The notes under the pieces are model-generated. The model had not been told where the DNA came from. It was given only the letters and a program-made list of their open reading frames with translations, and made no database searches. From Euwallacea fornicatus (taxonomy: Eukaryota; Arthropoda; Insecta; Coleoptera; Curculionidae): a DNA stretch of 64,000 nucleotides. Position 1 is the first letter of the stretch. Each line of letters opens with the position of its first letter. Of the stretch, positions 1 through 10,200 are shown piece by piece. Made by a program: the position numbers and the translations under genes. The stretch spans positions 4,216,001 to 4,280,000 of the forward strand of contig NC_089542.1 in the NCBI RefSeq assembly GCF_040115645.1. Direction: 5' to 3'.

Positions 1-17
1 TCACACTCAATTTGCAG

Positions 18-2998
18 TTGGGGGAAGTAGTGGGCTACCAAGTGCGTTTAAAATCTAATTTTCAACAGAGGACTGGACGTATCTTGTACTGTACCACTGG
101 AATTTTGTTGCGGCATTTGCAGAGCGACCCTAATCTTTCAAAATTCACTCACGTTGTGCTTGATGAGGCCCATGAGAGGGACGTCAACACTGACTTATTA
201 ATGAACCTCCTAAAAAGGGCTTTAAGAGAGAGTGACAGTCTTAAGTTGGTGATCATGAGTGCCACCATCGATGCCGAAGCCTTTTCTAGTGCGTTTGAGT
301 CTTATCCTTTGCATTCCAATCCATTTTTTAACCTGCATTTTGCAGAGTATTTTGATGGGGCCCCGATATTAAGCGTACCAGGCTTCACTTTTCCGGTTAA
401 AAAACACTTTTTGGACGACATTGGTTTGGATCTTCTAAAAACCACAAAAGCATGTGCACAGAATGCGCCTCAGATTATCCATGAGGATGTGGTGCAGGTA
501 ATCTAATTCGGCTTTAACTCGCACTGATTGATGATTAAATTACTCTTTTTGAAGCTTATCAAACACATCCATAAAAATAAACCCGAAGGTGCGATTCTAG
601 TGTTTCTGCCTGGCTGGGAGGATTTGAGCAAAGTACAGAGACTCCTGAACTTTTCTAATGATGCAGTGGTTTATTTCCTTCATTCAAAACTCAAAGACTC
701 AGAGCAATATAAAATCTTCTCAAAACCTCCTCCAGGCATCCGAAAAATTATCCTCGCAACGAATATAGCTGAGACTTCCATTACAATCGATGATGTGGTT
801 TATGTGATCGATACGGGAGCTCACAAGGATATGATCTTTGATTTTAATAAGGGTGAGCAGAAATAGAGGGTAATGGAAGGAGATACTGACTTTTGAGTAT
901 TGAAGGTATTAATGTGATCGATATGGCATGGATATCGCAGGCCAGCGCCAATCAAAGGGCCGGAAGGGCGGGCAGGTGTGCCCCTGGAGAAGCCTACTAT
1001 TTGTACACCAAGGACAGGTACGAAAAGATGCCCAAGTATTCTGCACCAAAAATATTGAGTAAGTTTTCTCTGGGAGTATTTAAAATATTCGTCTTTTTTA
1101 TGTAAAAGATTTGTTAATTTTAGTTATACATATAAAATCCTAAAATTCTGGCTCTGGTAAATTATGACTTTGACAATGCAAAAGTGTATTTAGTATTTTT
1201 GCAAATGCCCGACACTGGCAGAAAATTTAGAATGTTCTGAAACACTTTCATTGCTGGTATAAAATTTTTGAAGTCACAGAACCGATAATTTTTTTTTAAT
1301 CTAAATATTCCGGTCCTGATAACTCTTCATTTAAAGAAGGCGTTACGGTATTAACGATTTAAGTTTTATAGGTTCAATGAGCCACTTCAAGTAGACAAAT
1401 TCAGTTTTAGAAATTTGGAACCAGAAATTTAAAATTTTAGTTTTTCAGACACATCTCTAACCAAAGTGGTCCTTGATTCGAAAGTTTTCACCGATAACAT
1501 GCAGGCTAGCGAGTTCATGGAGAGCTTGATAACCCCGCCTGAAAGGGCAGCAGTGGGTAAAGCCGTAGAGGAGCTTAAGCAACTCGACTTACTGGATGAG
1601 CATGAAAAGTTAACCCCTCTAGGGAGAACTTTGGTTAATTTCCAGTTGGAACCATGTCTTGCCAAGGTTAGGTAGTTTTATTGCCTAGCCGTAAATATTC
1701 TTCATCAATTTAAATTCTTCAGGCAATGGTGAATGGAGTTATCTTCAAATGCGCTACCCCAATCCTGGACATCGTGACTTTGTTTTCTGCAGAAGCAGAA
1801 ATTTTCGGTTCTTTAAGTCTGATTGCGAAAGACGAAATTAAAAAGGTCAAGTCTCAATACTCTAAGAACTCCGATCACTTGGCTTTAATGAGGATTTATG
1901 AAAAGTGGTTTGAATTGACTGAAGAAAGAGACAGTTACACTGCAGAGCGCTTTTGTAAGCAGAGCAATTTGGTGCCTTATAAATTGGAGTTTATTCGCAG
2001 TGAGTATTTGTCTATACATATTAGACATAAGGTAAATTTCTAACTCAATTTGATATTTGGTGCATTTATCTCCATGCTCATTGGTCAAGTTCGGTCATTG
2101 TATATTAACAATTATACAGGAGAAAACATCTGCTATTTATGAAGAATTAAGATTTCTGATAATGATGTATCTTCGAATGCTCATCATAAGTTCTTTTTAG
2201 AGCTCAAAGACGTTCACTTTGAGTATTTGAACAAAGGTCTTAGCCACTCAATGTCGATTTCGGATCAATATTCCGATAACGATGAGTTGGTGAAAGCGGT
2301 TCTTTACTCGGGTACTGGAAAAGTGTTGGAGCATCGCAATTGGGACATAGTTAAAAATCGACTTAAAACCAATGTCAATGTATTGGTCACAAGGCAAGGA
2401 TTTTCTCTTTAAAAGCTTTGAGAAATTTTAAATTTTGGTACCTTTAGGAACAACCACAAAGCCTCTATTTCCTCGGAGAGCGTGAATTTCAAGAGGCAAA
2501 AGTTTCCCTCCAATTTCTTGGTGTATATCCAAGAGACTCGGTCTAATGTCAGAAGAGCAACAATAGTTCGAGAATGCAGTTTAGTCTCTGCAGTTTCTCT
2601 AATGTTGTTTAGTAGAGGAGAATTGGAAATCATTCAGGTTCTTTTTGTTACAGGAATTTCAGAGAAACAATAAATTATAATTTTTAACCGATTTTAGCCT
2701 AGAACCGAGGATAACGTAGAAGAAAATTTAGTGATTGTAGGGATTAAGAACACGAAGTTGCAGTTCTTATGTGATCGACGGTATTAAAATAGTTTTAACA
2801 AAAAGCTTAGGTAGTGAATTGTGCTTTATTTGCAGCGAAGCCGAACTTTTAATGGAGTGTAAAAAAGGGATCCAAAAGTCATACCATTATCTCGTTCACC
2901 AGCTCACTTATGTGGGTGAGGAAATCCCTGAATTTCTCGCAAAATGGGATCAAATTCTCGGCAGTTTGCATGCTATTCTAGAAGATAATAGTGTGTAA
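18..2998 (+). CDS. DEAH-box RNA helicase, DHX30/DHX36-like (5' end missing)
   Basis: ATP-dependent RNA helicase of the DEAH/RHA group, 3' 692 codons. Exons inferred: 18-288, 346-497, 555-852, 906-1058, 1449-1666, 1723-2031, 2152-2393, 2448-2637, 2698-2780, 2836-2998; all phases agree and the frame ends at a TAA. Visible motifs in order: DEAH (162-173), SAT in VIMSAT, LPGWED, the NIAETSITI block and QRAGRAGR, then the winged-helix/ratchet region (LTPLGRTL) and an OB-fold-like C terminus. From recalled family sequences, HERDVNTD, the FSKYFDGAP join and the C-terminal region are closer to DHX30 than to DHX36; the orthology is inference. Helicase motif I lies upstream of the window. Oddities: intron 2394-2447 starts with GC, and intron 289-345 is 57 nt with no stop, so it reads through. 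The 2031/2152 junction is the least certain; using the stronger-looking donor at 2000 would bring in a TGA at 2140. Confidence 0.88.
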
Positions 2999-3407
2999 AG
3001 ACATTGTTTTTAAAGTTAAAAAAAAAAAAAGTTAATTTTTTTTCCTTATTATCCATATATACACGCATCTGTGATGTAGACTTTAAGAAATATTGTTCTT
3101 ATTTCTGGCTAAGAATCGACTGTTAAAATAGGATTGAATTGGATTGATTAAGACATGTGTTGTTTTTGGAAAACGGTCTCAACTTTAAGAAATTGTTAAA
3201 ATTTGAAATAAAATAAGACAATGGGAAAGTGACTCCACCTCAAATTAATAGTAATAAATAGTACAATAACCAGCCTGATGTAGGATTTTTAATAAGTAAT
3301 ATATAATTTCAAGTTTTCACATTTTGCATCATAAACTATTCCTCATAATTTTCAGACATGTTTAAGAAATGTTGAGAAGCGCTCTATGTTCAGACATAAT
3401 CACATAT
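2999..3407. other. 3' flank of the helicase gene
   Basis: AT-rich, no coding signal on either strand. AATAAA-type poly(A) signals for the helicase are present near 3204-3212 and 3253. Nothing else recognised before the U1 promoter. Confidence 0.5.
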
Positions 3408-3459
3408 AGATGGCGCCACAAGAGCACTATGCTAGACACAGAAAAACTCCGTTATTGAA
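3408..3459 (+). promoter_or_regulatory. U1 snRNA promoter elements (copy 1)
   Basis: AGATGGCGCCAC at 3408-3419 (-76 to -65 from the U1 start) and ATTGAA at 3454 (-30). The same pair, at almost the same offsets, sits before the second U1 and the U5 gene, and in diverged form before U2. The spacing suggests the insect PSE-type snRNA promoter (the -30 box is where Drosophila PSEB lies). The -76 box also resembles a CTCF-like core. Function is inferred from position only. Confidence 0.6.
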
Positions 3460-3483
3460 ATTTGGGCAAAAACAAGAAGAAGC

Positions 3484-3643
3484 ATACTTACCTGGCGTAG
3501 GGGTTACCGTGATCAAAAAGGCGGTTCCCCAGGGTGAGGCCTTCCCATTGCACTACGGTTGGGCTGACCCCTGCGATTATCCCTAATGTGGATAACTCGG
3601 GCGCGAAATTTTTGGTAGCCGGGACTGCGTACGCGCTGTCCCG
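3484..3643 (+). ncRNA. U1: U1 spliceosomal snRNA (copy 1)
   Basis: Starts ATACTTACCTGG, the 5' splice-site pairing sequence of U1. It continues through the loop I region (GTGATCA), loop II (CATTGCAC), GATTATCCCTAATG, an AATTTTTGG Sm site near 3608, and a terminal GC hairpin ending GTCCCG. Length 160 nt, close to the usual ~164. It reads as an intact gene. It lies on the plus strand between the 3' ends of the helicase and FAM20B genes and is nearly identical to the copy at 9065. The 3' end is set by the terminal hairpin and may be off by a few bases. Confidence 0.95.
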
Positions 3644-3949
3644 TTCTAAACGAAATAAAAACGAAGTTTGTTCTACATTGTAGATATGTACCACTCAATA
3701 AAACCTGAACGAGTGAACATCAGGACCTGCCAATAGCACATCAAAAAGGCCTTATTCACTCAGTAAGATAAAGGGTTTACATGTCTGGAATTAAACTGTT
3801 TAGGCTCAGGATTAATAACTAAAATGTTCGCATATAAATGTTTTGCTGCTGATGGTATTTTTTTCAAAGAATATTTAACTCAGATTCACCTGTTATATTT
3901 CTTTTTTCACAGAAATTAATACACGTTATTTTCTATTTAAAATATTTTA
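3644..3949. other. Spacer between U1 and the FAM20B 3' end
   Basis: AT-rich spacer with no ORF of note. It contains an AAA-rich tail just after U1 that could serve as the snRNA 3' box, and otherwise the presumed 3' UTR of FAM20B on the minus strand. Confidence 0.4.
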
Positions 3950-5417
3950 TTAATTCATTTTATAATCCGACCCCACTTTCTTTCTGCAGTATTCCACTGT
4001 GGCTAAAACGAGGCGTAGTCTCTCTTCCAGTGCTGTCAGATGTGCATCAGTCAACACATTTTGGATATCTGGCATTAATTTGAGGTACCTAGAAAGTGTA
4101 CCTCCTGCTAAATATTGAAGCGTTAACCATAATTTTCGTCTCATCCTTGAAATAAAAATAAAAATAATACGTTCTTCAGCTTTTATTTATATTATCACTT
4201 AATAGTTTTTGAAAATACTTACATGCAACACTGATACAAGGGGGCCAAAATATCAATATGTTGCACATAGGGATTCCCCAAACCTTTCCCATTATCCACC
4301 CACACAATTGAGTCTTCAAAGGTCTCATAATGATGTCTATCGCCGTTTTGAATCAAAAAATCAAAAACTGCAATATCAATCAAATCGAACATCCTCTTTT
4401 TAGTCAATTTACTCTTCACTTTTCTGCAATAAAAAGTTCTTATAAACGATAAATTCCAAAGGCTAAAAAACGATTCTCACTTGCAATAATCAGGGTCAGT
4501 TTCCCATGCTGCTAATTTTCCTTTTTTGTACGTGCGTTGCCATGGTGATCTATAATTGCTAAAGCTCTTTTTAACATTAAGTATCACAGCTCCAGTCAAT
4601 GAGTTTTGATTATCATCACAGACAGGGTCCTCTTTGTGGCAATAGTAGCACCTTCCATATACACAAGTTCTGTTATTTATTTCAAAACTGGTGTTTAGAA
4701 GCCTTTTTGTTGCCACAGGCATTATGTCATGTTTCAAAGAAAGAGTTCTTTCAGCACTCAGAGGCACCATGGGCTTATCAAGCAGAACCGAGAGGTAGAA
4801 GGCGGTAATTTCAGAGCCATACCGGTCTTTGCCTGCATAAACTGGCCCTTCAATTAGCCGGCTTTTATCATACCATTGCGGCTTAAAAACAGATTGTTGA
4901 TTTCCCTTAAAAAGAGTTATTTTGGAATTTGTTTCTGTATACACACAATACAATTTTAACCTCAGCAAATAGCTCTGCCTCTAACACTCTCCGTAATTAC
5001 CTTTAAAGTAAGCAGAAACTTCAGTTGGGTGCCCCTTGTATCCACGTCTGCCTTCACGATTTTAGCTGTTTTTAAAGCCAACCAGACTTTTCCAACATTG
5101 GGGCTTGATATATTTGTCAGCTGCTTACTTGAGGGCCACATTTCAGCCTCAAGCCACAGCTCCTCATAATTTAATTGCCGTAATTCTGCAATATCTTGCA
5201 AATTGCTTAAAAATGCTTCAGTCTTATTCAAGCTTTGAGTGGGGCTTTTTATGGTTAAGCTGTAAAACTCCTTATAAATCTCCTCTTTAATTTTTTGGTA
5301 GTTGCTCTTCAGGCGAGGTTCAGTGCTTGGCAGGAATTTGAGGAGGTATTGAATTGTAAAAAAAAACGTACAGGTGACTATAAGCCCTAGCGCTACTATA
5401 GTCTTTTTGCGGAACAT
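3950..5417 (-). CDS. FAM20B: Glycosaminoglycan xylosylkinase (FAM20B-like)
   Basis: Golgi kinase that, in the known family, phosphorylates xylose in the proteoglycan linker tetrasaccharide. Exons on the minus strand: 5417-5001, 4905-4481, 4423-4223, 4145-3950, giving 412 residues (human FAM20B is about 409). Residues 7-27 form a hydrophobic signal anchor after MFRKK. Conserved blocks are visible in order: KADVDTRGTQLK, VFKPQWY, the RYGSEITAF segment, the Cys-rich CVYGRCYYCHKEDPVC, SPWQRTYKKGKLA, the catalytic-loop NGDRHHYE, the metal-binding VWVDNGKG, and LAPLYQCC. Introns are 95, 57 and 77 nt, and phases agree throughout. The start is the first Met before the signal anchor. It is divergently paired with TATDN1. 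No broken motif was seen. Confidence 0.95.
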
Positions 5418-5504
5418 TTATGAGCATTTTTAGCACTATTTACATCACTATAAATGTGACTCTAACCTTACACTGTATATAGACTGTGGTAGTAACAGAG
5501 CATC
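5418..5504. promoter_or_regulatory. Bidirectional promoter between FAM20B and TATDN1
   Basis: The start codons of FAM20B (minus, 5417) and TATDN1 (plus, 5505) are 87 bp apart, so the two genes must share or overlap promoters. No TATA box is obvious. Inferred from gene arrangement only. Confidence 0.5.
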
Positions 5505-8500
5505 ATGACGGGCGTTCGCAGATTCATAGGTGAGGTTTCCAAGCCGATTTAAGGTCATCACTGACTGGTAGTTTTCTAGATATTGGGGCGAATCTCACGG
5601 ATTGCATGTACCAAGGTATTTACAATGGATCCAAGAAACACGAACCTGATCTGAAGGGTGTCTTAAATAGGGGTTGGGAGGGCGGTTTGGAGAGGATAAT
5701 TGTGACTGGAGGCAGCCTTGAGGAAAGTCTCAAGGCATTAGAGATAGCCAAAACTGATGGTAAGGGCCTTTTTGTCACAAACGTCGGTATTTTCTAGTTG
5801 GTCTTGAAGGTTTTTTGGTTTTATCGATTTTGTCATTAATGTTTTGAGGTTTCGCTTGGTCAGTGTGACGTAAATCATATGTCTTTGTCATACTGTTGTT
5901 ATAACTCAGTCTCGTCACGAGAGAGGGCAGCACTTTGTATAGTGCACGTTGGTCCGAAAAAGACCCGAATTGAATTGGTATCGAAAGACAGGCATAGGCA
6001 TCGCTTCTCGGCCTTTTGGCTAAGATCAAAGTGTAGTATCTGTTCTTATCAGCTTAATATCTGATACGCCCCGCATGCGGGGCCAGTATATTAAACTGAT
6101 TTTTGGAAACTGACGGAGGTTAGGGGCTTGCTCCACCTCTGTCACGGGTTGGCCCAGTATTGCAGTACCGCTGGGATCGGCCCATTTAAAGTAATCGAAA
6201 AATAGCATTTACAATTTTAGTTTGTGGGTCATTTCCAATGCGGAAACGCGGAAATTTTATGGCAAAAATTTATGGATTTGGTCGTTTTCGCTTTGTATAC
6301 ATGCATATGGCGGATTCTCCCATTCTCAAAATTCTATCGATATATGGTCGTGGACAAAAGTATTGGCACAGCATGTATTTTTTGAGCCTTAATTTCATAA
6401 ATAAAAAATGTATTATATGGATGGTACATTATACGATTCACCTTCAACTTTATATCTGATAATAAAATTTTAATGCTAATGTGGAATCCTTTTCGTTTTT
6501 GTATTTTTAAAACTATCGGAAAATTCAGGTAATTTATAATTACGACCAAGTCCAGTCCTGTCATCGAATTAAGTGGATCAGAGAACAATTCAGCGATTTT
6601 CGGCAAGAATGTAGTTTCATTTTGGAATGTGTATATTGTAATGAAATACGGGATGTACCTGGAATTAGATGACGTTAAGTTTATTTTTTTTGAACAAATT
6701 TATCAACGGATTTTTTCTAAAGGCGCATTTTAAAAATATGAGTTAAACAGGATGTTAAAGATTGTATTTATTTGACGAGAAATAAAATGCTTATTCATGT
6801 GTAATACAGGGTCCGTTGTAACAGAATAACAGCAATAATTTCATAGTTTCTATTAATAAATGTTTCAAGTTACAAGGTTAATTTGTTGTTTTTAATGACC
6901 TTGAACTTTTTTTTTTTTAAGTCCAGTTAAATGTTTGTTTTTCAAATGTTACCCTCTATTCGATTTTTTTAAATAAAATTTCACTTAGTTGCTCATAGAT
7001 ATATTGGAGTTAACTAAGAGAAATTTCGGGAAAATAATTATTTTCCTTACTAGAAAAATGTATGCCTAATGTACGTTTTTTCTTTATCACATTGTCAATA
7101 AAAAATTAAATTGGAATTTCACGGGGATTCCTGGTATTTTTTCTTCTTTTCCATATTTTGTTGCGTCCAGCATCGTAGTTGAAAATTAATAAAAATACCT
7201 ATTAAACAGTAATCGTGAATTAATGGTTGCATAAGTGCATTGTTCTAAAAGATGGCGCCACGAGCAGAAAGCTCCCTTACGCGAGAGGATTTACCAATTG
7301 AATACTGACGGGTTAAGGACTCGGCAGTTACCCTGGACTCTCTTCAAAACGAATAAATCTTTCGCCTTTTACTAAAGATTTCCGTGGAGAGGGTCAACAT
7401 AAATGGGTCTGTTATAATTTTTTTAAGCCCGGCTTTAGCTGGGTTGCTTATCTAAATGAAAAAAAACTTTCAAATATAGGTGGGGAAAGTCCCACGTAGG
7501 TTTTCCCTTGCCAACAAAGCGTCCGGAGTAAGTTAACTGTACTCTACCTTTTCCTCTGTATTCAAGTGTCCCATTAATGCAGCGAAATACGTTTCACGTT
7601 GGTTTTACGGAAATAGCTTAATTTATTAGTCCCTGCAGGACTGCAACACACTATTAGGCCGTAACCGACGAACTTCCTTTTCAGACAGGTTGTATGCCAC
7701 AGTAGGATGCCACCCCACTCGATGTAACGAATTCGAAGAATCCCACACTCCAGAGGAATATTTAGAAAAATTAGGAAATATAGCCAGGGCAAACTTGAAA
7801 GTAGTCGCTTGGGGTGAATGCGGACTTGACTATGACCGCTTAAAGTTTTGCCCCAAAGACACTCAAAAGAAGTCATTATTCTTGGACTTTTCAAAACAAT
7901 ATTTTACTCTTGAATTTCTAGGTACTTTGAGTTCCAGCTAACCTTAAATCAATCCCTAAATTTACCTTTATTTTTGCATTGCCGTAACGCTGCCACTGAC
8001 TTACACGAAATTTTATCGAAGTACGATAATTTTAGAGGGGTGGTTCACTCATTTGATGGAACTATTGACGAAGCTCAAAAATTTATCGATTTAGGGTATT
8101 ATATTGGACTTAATGGATGGTATCACTCTTACACCCGTTACTAATTTATTATTTATTTAATTTCATCACTAGTTCCCTAAAAACTGAACAGAATTTGAAG
8201 ACGGTAAAAGAGCTTCCGATTGACAAAATAATGATAGAGACAGACTCTCCTTGGTGCGACATTAGGCCTACTCATGCGGGATTTAAGTATGTTTCCCAGG
8301 AGAATGCCATTCCTTCAGTTAAAAAGGAGAAATGGGTAGCTGAGTGCTTGGTCAAAGGGAGGAATGAACCTATAAATATTAGGTAACAGCCGGAATTTAT
8401 ATTGCAAATATATAAATAAATTTTTTTAGACAAGTTTTAGATATTATTGCAGGGGTAAGAAATGAACCAGCCAACTCCCTCTGCGAGCGAATATTCCAGA

Positions 8501-8526
8501 ACACCAAATCATTGTTTTTTCAATAA
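5505..8526 (+). CDS. TATDN1: TatD-family deoxyribonuclease TATDN1
   Basis: Metal-dependent TatD DNase/hydrolase with a TIM-barrel fold. Exons: 5505-5529, 5580-5759, 7685-7871, 7922-8119, 8173-8382, 8430-8526, giving 298 residues (human TATDN1 is 297); all phases match. Visible family landmarks: FIDIGANLTD at the N terminus, VGCHPTRC, the metal ligand region GECGLDYDR, CPKDTQ, LFLHCRN, VVHSFDGT, IGLNGCSLKT, the ETDSPWCDIRPTHAG metal site, and RNEPINIRQVLDIIA near the C terminus. The first exon encodes only MTGVRRFI plus part of D, joined in phase to the DIG motif. The second intron (5760-7684, 1.9 kb) carries the U2 and U5 snRNA genes in the same orientation, so these are nested genes. The other introns are about 50 nt. 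Nothing suggests inactivation. Confidence 0.95.
5922..5974 (+). promoter_or_regulatory. U2 snRNA promoter elements
   Basis: AGAGGGCAGCAC at 5922-5933 (-78 to -67) matches 9 of 12 positions of the AGATGGCGCCAC box before U1 and U5. ATTGAA at 5969 (-31) is identical to the proximal box of those genes. Identified by position and pairwise comparison. Confidence 0.5.
6000..6187 (+). ncRNA. U2: U2 spliceosomal snRNA
   Basis: Begins ATCGCTTCTCGGCCTTTTGG. It carries the branch-point pairing sequence GTAGTATC at 6033-6040, stem-loop II with a GCCCCGCATGCGGGGC stem, an Sm site GATTTTTGG at about 6098, and the long 3' stem-loop (GGCCCAGTATTGC... GGGATCGGCCC). About 188 nt, the expected U2 size; the exact 3' end is uncertain by a few bases. 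Located inside the large TATDN1 intron on the same strand. The sequence appears complete and unbroken. Confidence 0.95.
6346..6700. repeat. Possible Tc1-like terminal fragment
   Basis: A stretch starting GGTCGTGGACAAAAGTATTGG (21 bases shortened here to GGTCGTGGACAAAAGTATTG) resembles the terminus typical of Tc1-type elements. No second terminus or transposase is visible in this intron, so it is at most a solo end or a short relic. Confidence 0.25.
7250..7302 (+). promoter_or_regulatory. U5 snRNA promoter elements
   Basis: AGATGGCGCCAC at 7250-7261 (-78 to -67) and ATTGAA at 7297 (-31), the same pair and spacing as in front of both U1 genes. Confidence 0.6.
7328..7446 (+). ncRNA. U5: U5 spliceosomal snRNA
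   Basis: Contains the invariant U5 loop 1 (CGCCTTTTACTAAAGATTTC, with AAATCTTTCGCC before it) inside the long stem GACTCTCTTC/GTGGAGAGG, an Sm site AATTTTTTT near 7417, and a 3' terminal hairpin AGCCCGGCTTTAGCTGGGTT. About 119 nt, as expected. The 5' end (TTACCCTGG versus the usual ATACTCTGG) was set by alignment and could shift a base. It lies in the TATDN1 intron 1.1 kb after U2, same strand. Confidence 0.93.
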
Positions 8527-8988
8527 TTCATTTTTTTTTTCTCAAAAGAATGTATCTTAACTTTCACCAAATAAATTACTATACAAATGCATCGCTTCTT
8601 AATTATAAATTTTCGAAATTAAATGAATCACAATTTTCCAGACTTGGTAATAGTTTCACATTGTACTATTATATTTCAATTCACCATAATAGCCAGAAAT
8701 GTTTAGATTTTGAAGTGAGCAAACAAAATGATTCTCAGCACCATAATTTCAGCTATAGATATATAACATTAAATGCAAAATGGATGTTTGCCATATTGCC
8801 TTGGGCAAGGGTGACACCAATAAGGCTACGGACATTGTCAATCGATTTTGTATTTTTATATGGTTATATTTTCATGTTTCTGATACGATCGCGCAATAAT
8901 GGTATAATAGTGGTTTGCTCATATTGCAATTCCATTCTCCATTACCAGAAATCTAGGTTGTAATCACTGTCCAACCCTAAATACATAC
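8527..8988. other. Spacer after TATDN1
   Basis: AT-rich 3' flank of TATDN1. An open frame across 8550-8963 has no recognisable composition or family match and is treated as chance. No other feature seen before the U1 promoter at 8989. Confidence 0.4.
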
Positions 8989-9040
8989 AGATGGCGCCAC
9001 AAGGATACAATACTGGACGTAGAGAAACTCCTTTATTGAA
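8989..9040 (+). promoter_or_regulatory. U1 snRNA promoter elements (copy 2)
   Basis: AGATGGCGCCAC at 8989-9000 (-76 to -65) and TTTATTGAAATT with ATTGAA at 9035 (-30). Most of the 76 bases upstream of the RNA are similar to those of the first U1 copy, so the promoter was duplicated with the gene or kept similar by conversion. Confidence 0.6.
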
Positions 9041-9064
9041 ATTCGTGCAAAGACAAGGAAAAGC

Positions 9065-9225
9065 ATACTTACCTGGCGTAGGGGTTACCGTGATCAAAAA
9101 GGCGGTTCCCCCAGGGTGAGGCCCTTCCATTGCACCACGGTTGGGCTGACCCCTGCGATTATCCCTAATGCGGATAACTCGGGCGCGTAATTTTTGGTAG
9201 TCGGGACTGCGTACGCGCTGTCCCG
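9065..9225 (+). ncRNA. U1: U1 spliceosomal snRNA (copy 2)
   Basis: Second intact U1 gene: ATACTTACCTGG 5' end, GTGATCA, the CATTGCAC loop, the GATTATCCCTAATG region, TAATTTTTGG Sm site and terminal hairpin ending GTCCCG. It differs from the copy at 3484 by a handful of substitutions and small indels, mainly in the loop II region. Plus strand, downstream of TATDN1. 161 nt. Confidence 0.95.
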
Positions 9226-9699
9226 GTTTTAAACAAAGTTAAAGTACTGCGGCAATTTTTCCATTTGTATTCGATCACAATTTTGAATATTGGCACTAAA
9301 TTAGTGCGGGTCCCGTCTTGGTAATTCCGAGGAAGGTTCCGAATTCTGGTTGTGCTATGTAGAGTAACGAGGCAAATATAACTGAATCGCTTTTTAAAGT
9401 ATAAAAATGAATTTAGCTTGAAAATGGTCTATATGGCGCTTACTGTACCTTTTAGTTGCCGATTTATTTTTCATAGGATTTAATCTACTTCGTCGAATAT
9501 TAGATGGCTAAACAGATGGCACCGTAACATTTTTTAAAACCGTTACTCGATTGTATAAATGGTCTTCAGTTGAAAGGTTTAAAACTTTCCAACGTACTGA
9601 AATAGGATATGGCCATAGCATCATTTCCTTTACAGATTCATGTTTGATTGAGAAACCAGTGGCATGACAATTTTGTGTAAAAAAGGATAAAAATTGAGT

Positions 9700-9866
9700 C
9701 CGATTTCATCGAGATTTGGTTCCGCAGTAGACGTACGATACAGCTATATGCCGCATTAAAAACTGATTTTTGGATCTAAAAAATCAGGTCCGATTCGAGT
9801 TTCGACCGTCGCATACCAAAGCTGTATCGTACACCTACTGCAGAATCCAATCTCGCTGAAATCGGA
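9700..9866. repeat. Imperfect inverted repeat (foldback element)
   Basis: About 50-nt arms: CCGATTTCATCGAGATTTGG onward near 9700-9749 pairs with the reverse complement of 9818-9866 (CCGATTTCAGCGAGATTGGA onward). The arms include GTACGATACAGCT on both sides, and an inner hairpin TGATTTTT/AAAAAATCA lies at the centre. Weaker pairing continues outward to about 9660-9905. Typical of a small foldback or MITE relic. Confidence 0.6.
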
Positions 9867-10137
9867 ATACTATTTTCACTTATTTTAATGCAAATTGCCA
9901 TCGGTCACCGTTTTTTCGGAAATTGATTCGTCGTATATACAATATGTATAAATTCTGTATAACTATATTGTGCATCGTACATCATTCTACATTGATTATA
10001 TACTTATGTACATATTTGCATTTCCATAAGTTGAGATAATGAGCTTTATTCTCACTTGCCTTATTATTTTTGTAGACTGATCAAATCGGAAATACCGATT
10101 TCTATTCAAAATCTATTGCAGCCTCAAACGAATTAAA

Positions 10138-10200
10138 CTAGAGAACGAAAAATTTGACTTGATAAAGCATCAGAATTTATTTATTCGTGGCGTTCTCTAG
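10138..10200. repeat. Short inverted repeat CTAGAGAACG...CGTTCTCTAG
   Basis: A perfect 10-bp inverted pair 63 bp from end to end. Could be a tiny MITE relic or chance; no coding content. Confidence 0.4.

Noticed and set aside
2140..2142. In-frame TGA in the helicase, possible selenocysteine or pseudogene
   Set aside because: An alternative phase-0 donor/acceptor pair (2031/2152) avoids it, and helicases of this family contain no selenocysteine.
4914..5000. Short intron (26 nt) joining FAM20B to the frame starting SYLLRLKL
   Set aside because: Far too short for splicing; the 95-nt intron 4906-5000 gives the family sequence LLTLKGNQQSVFKP directly.
8550..8963. 137-codon open frame after TATDN1
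   Set aside because: AT-rich composition, no family resemblance, no splice or promoter context.
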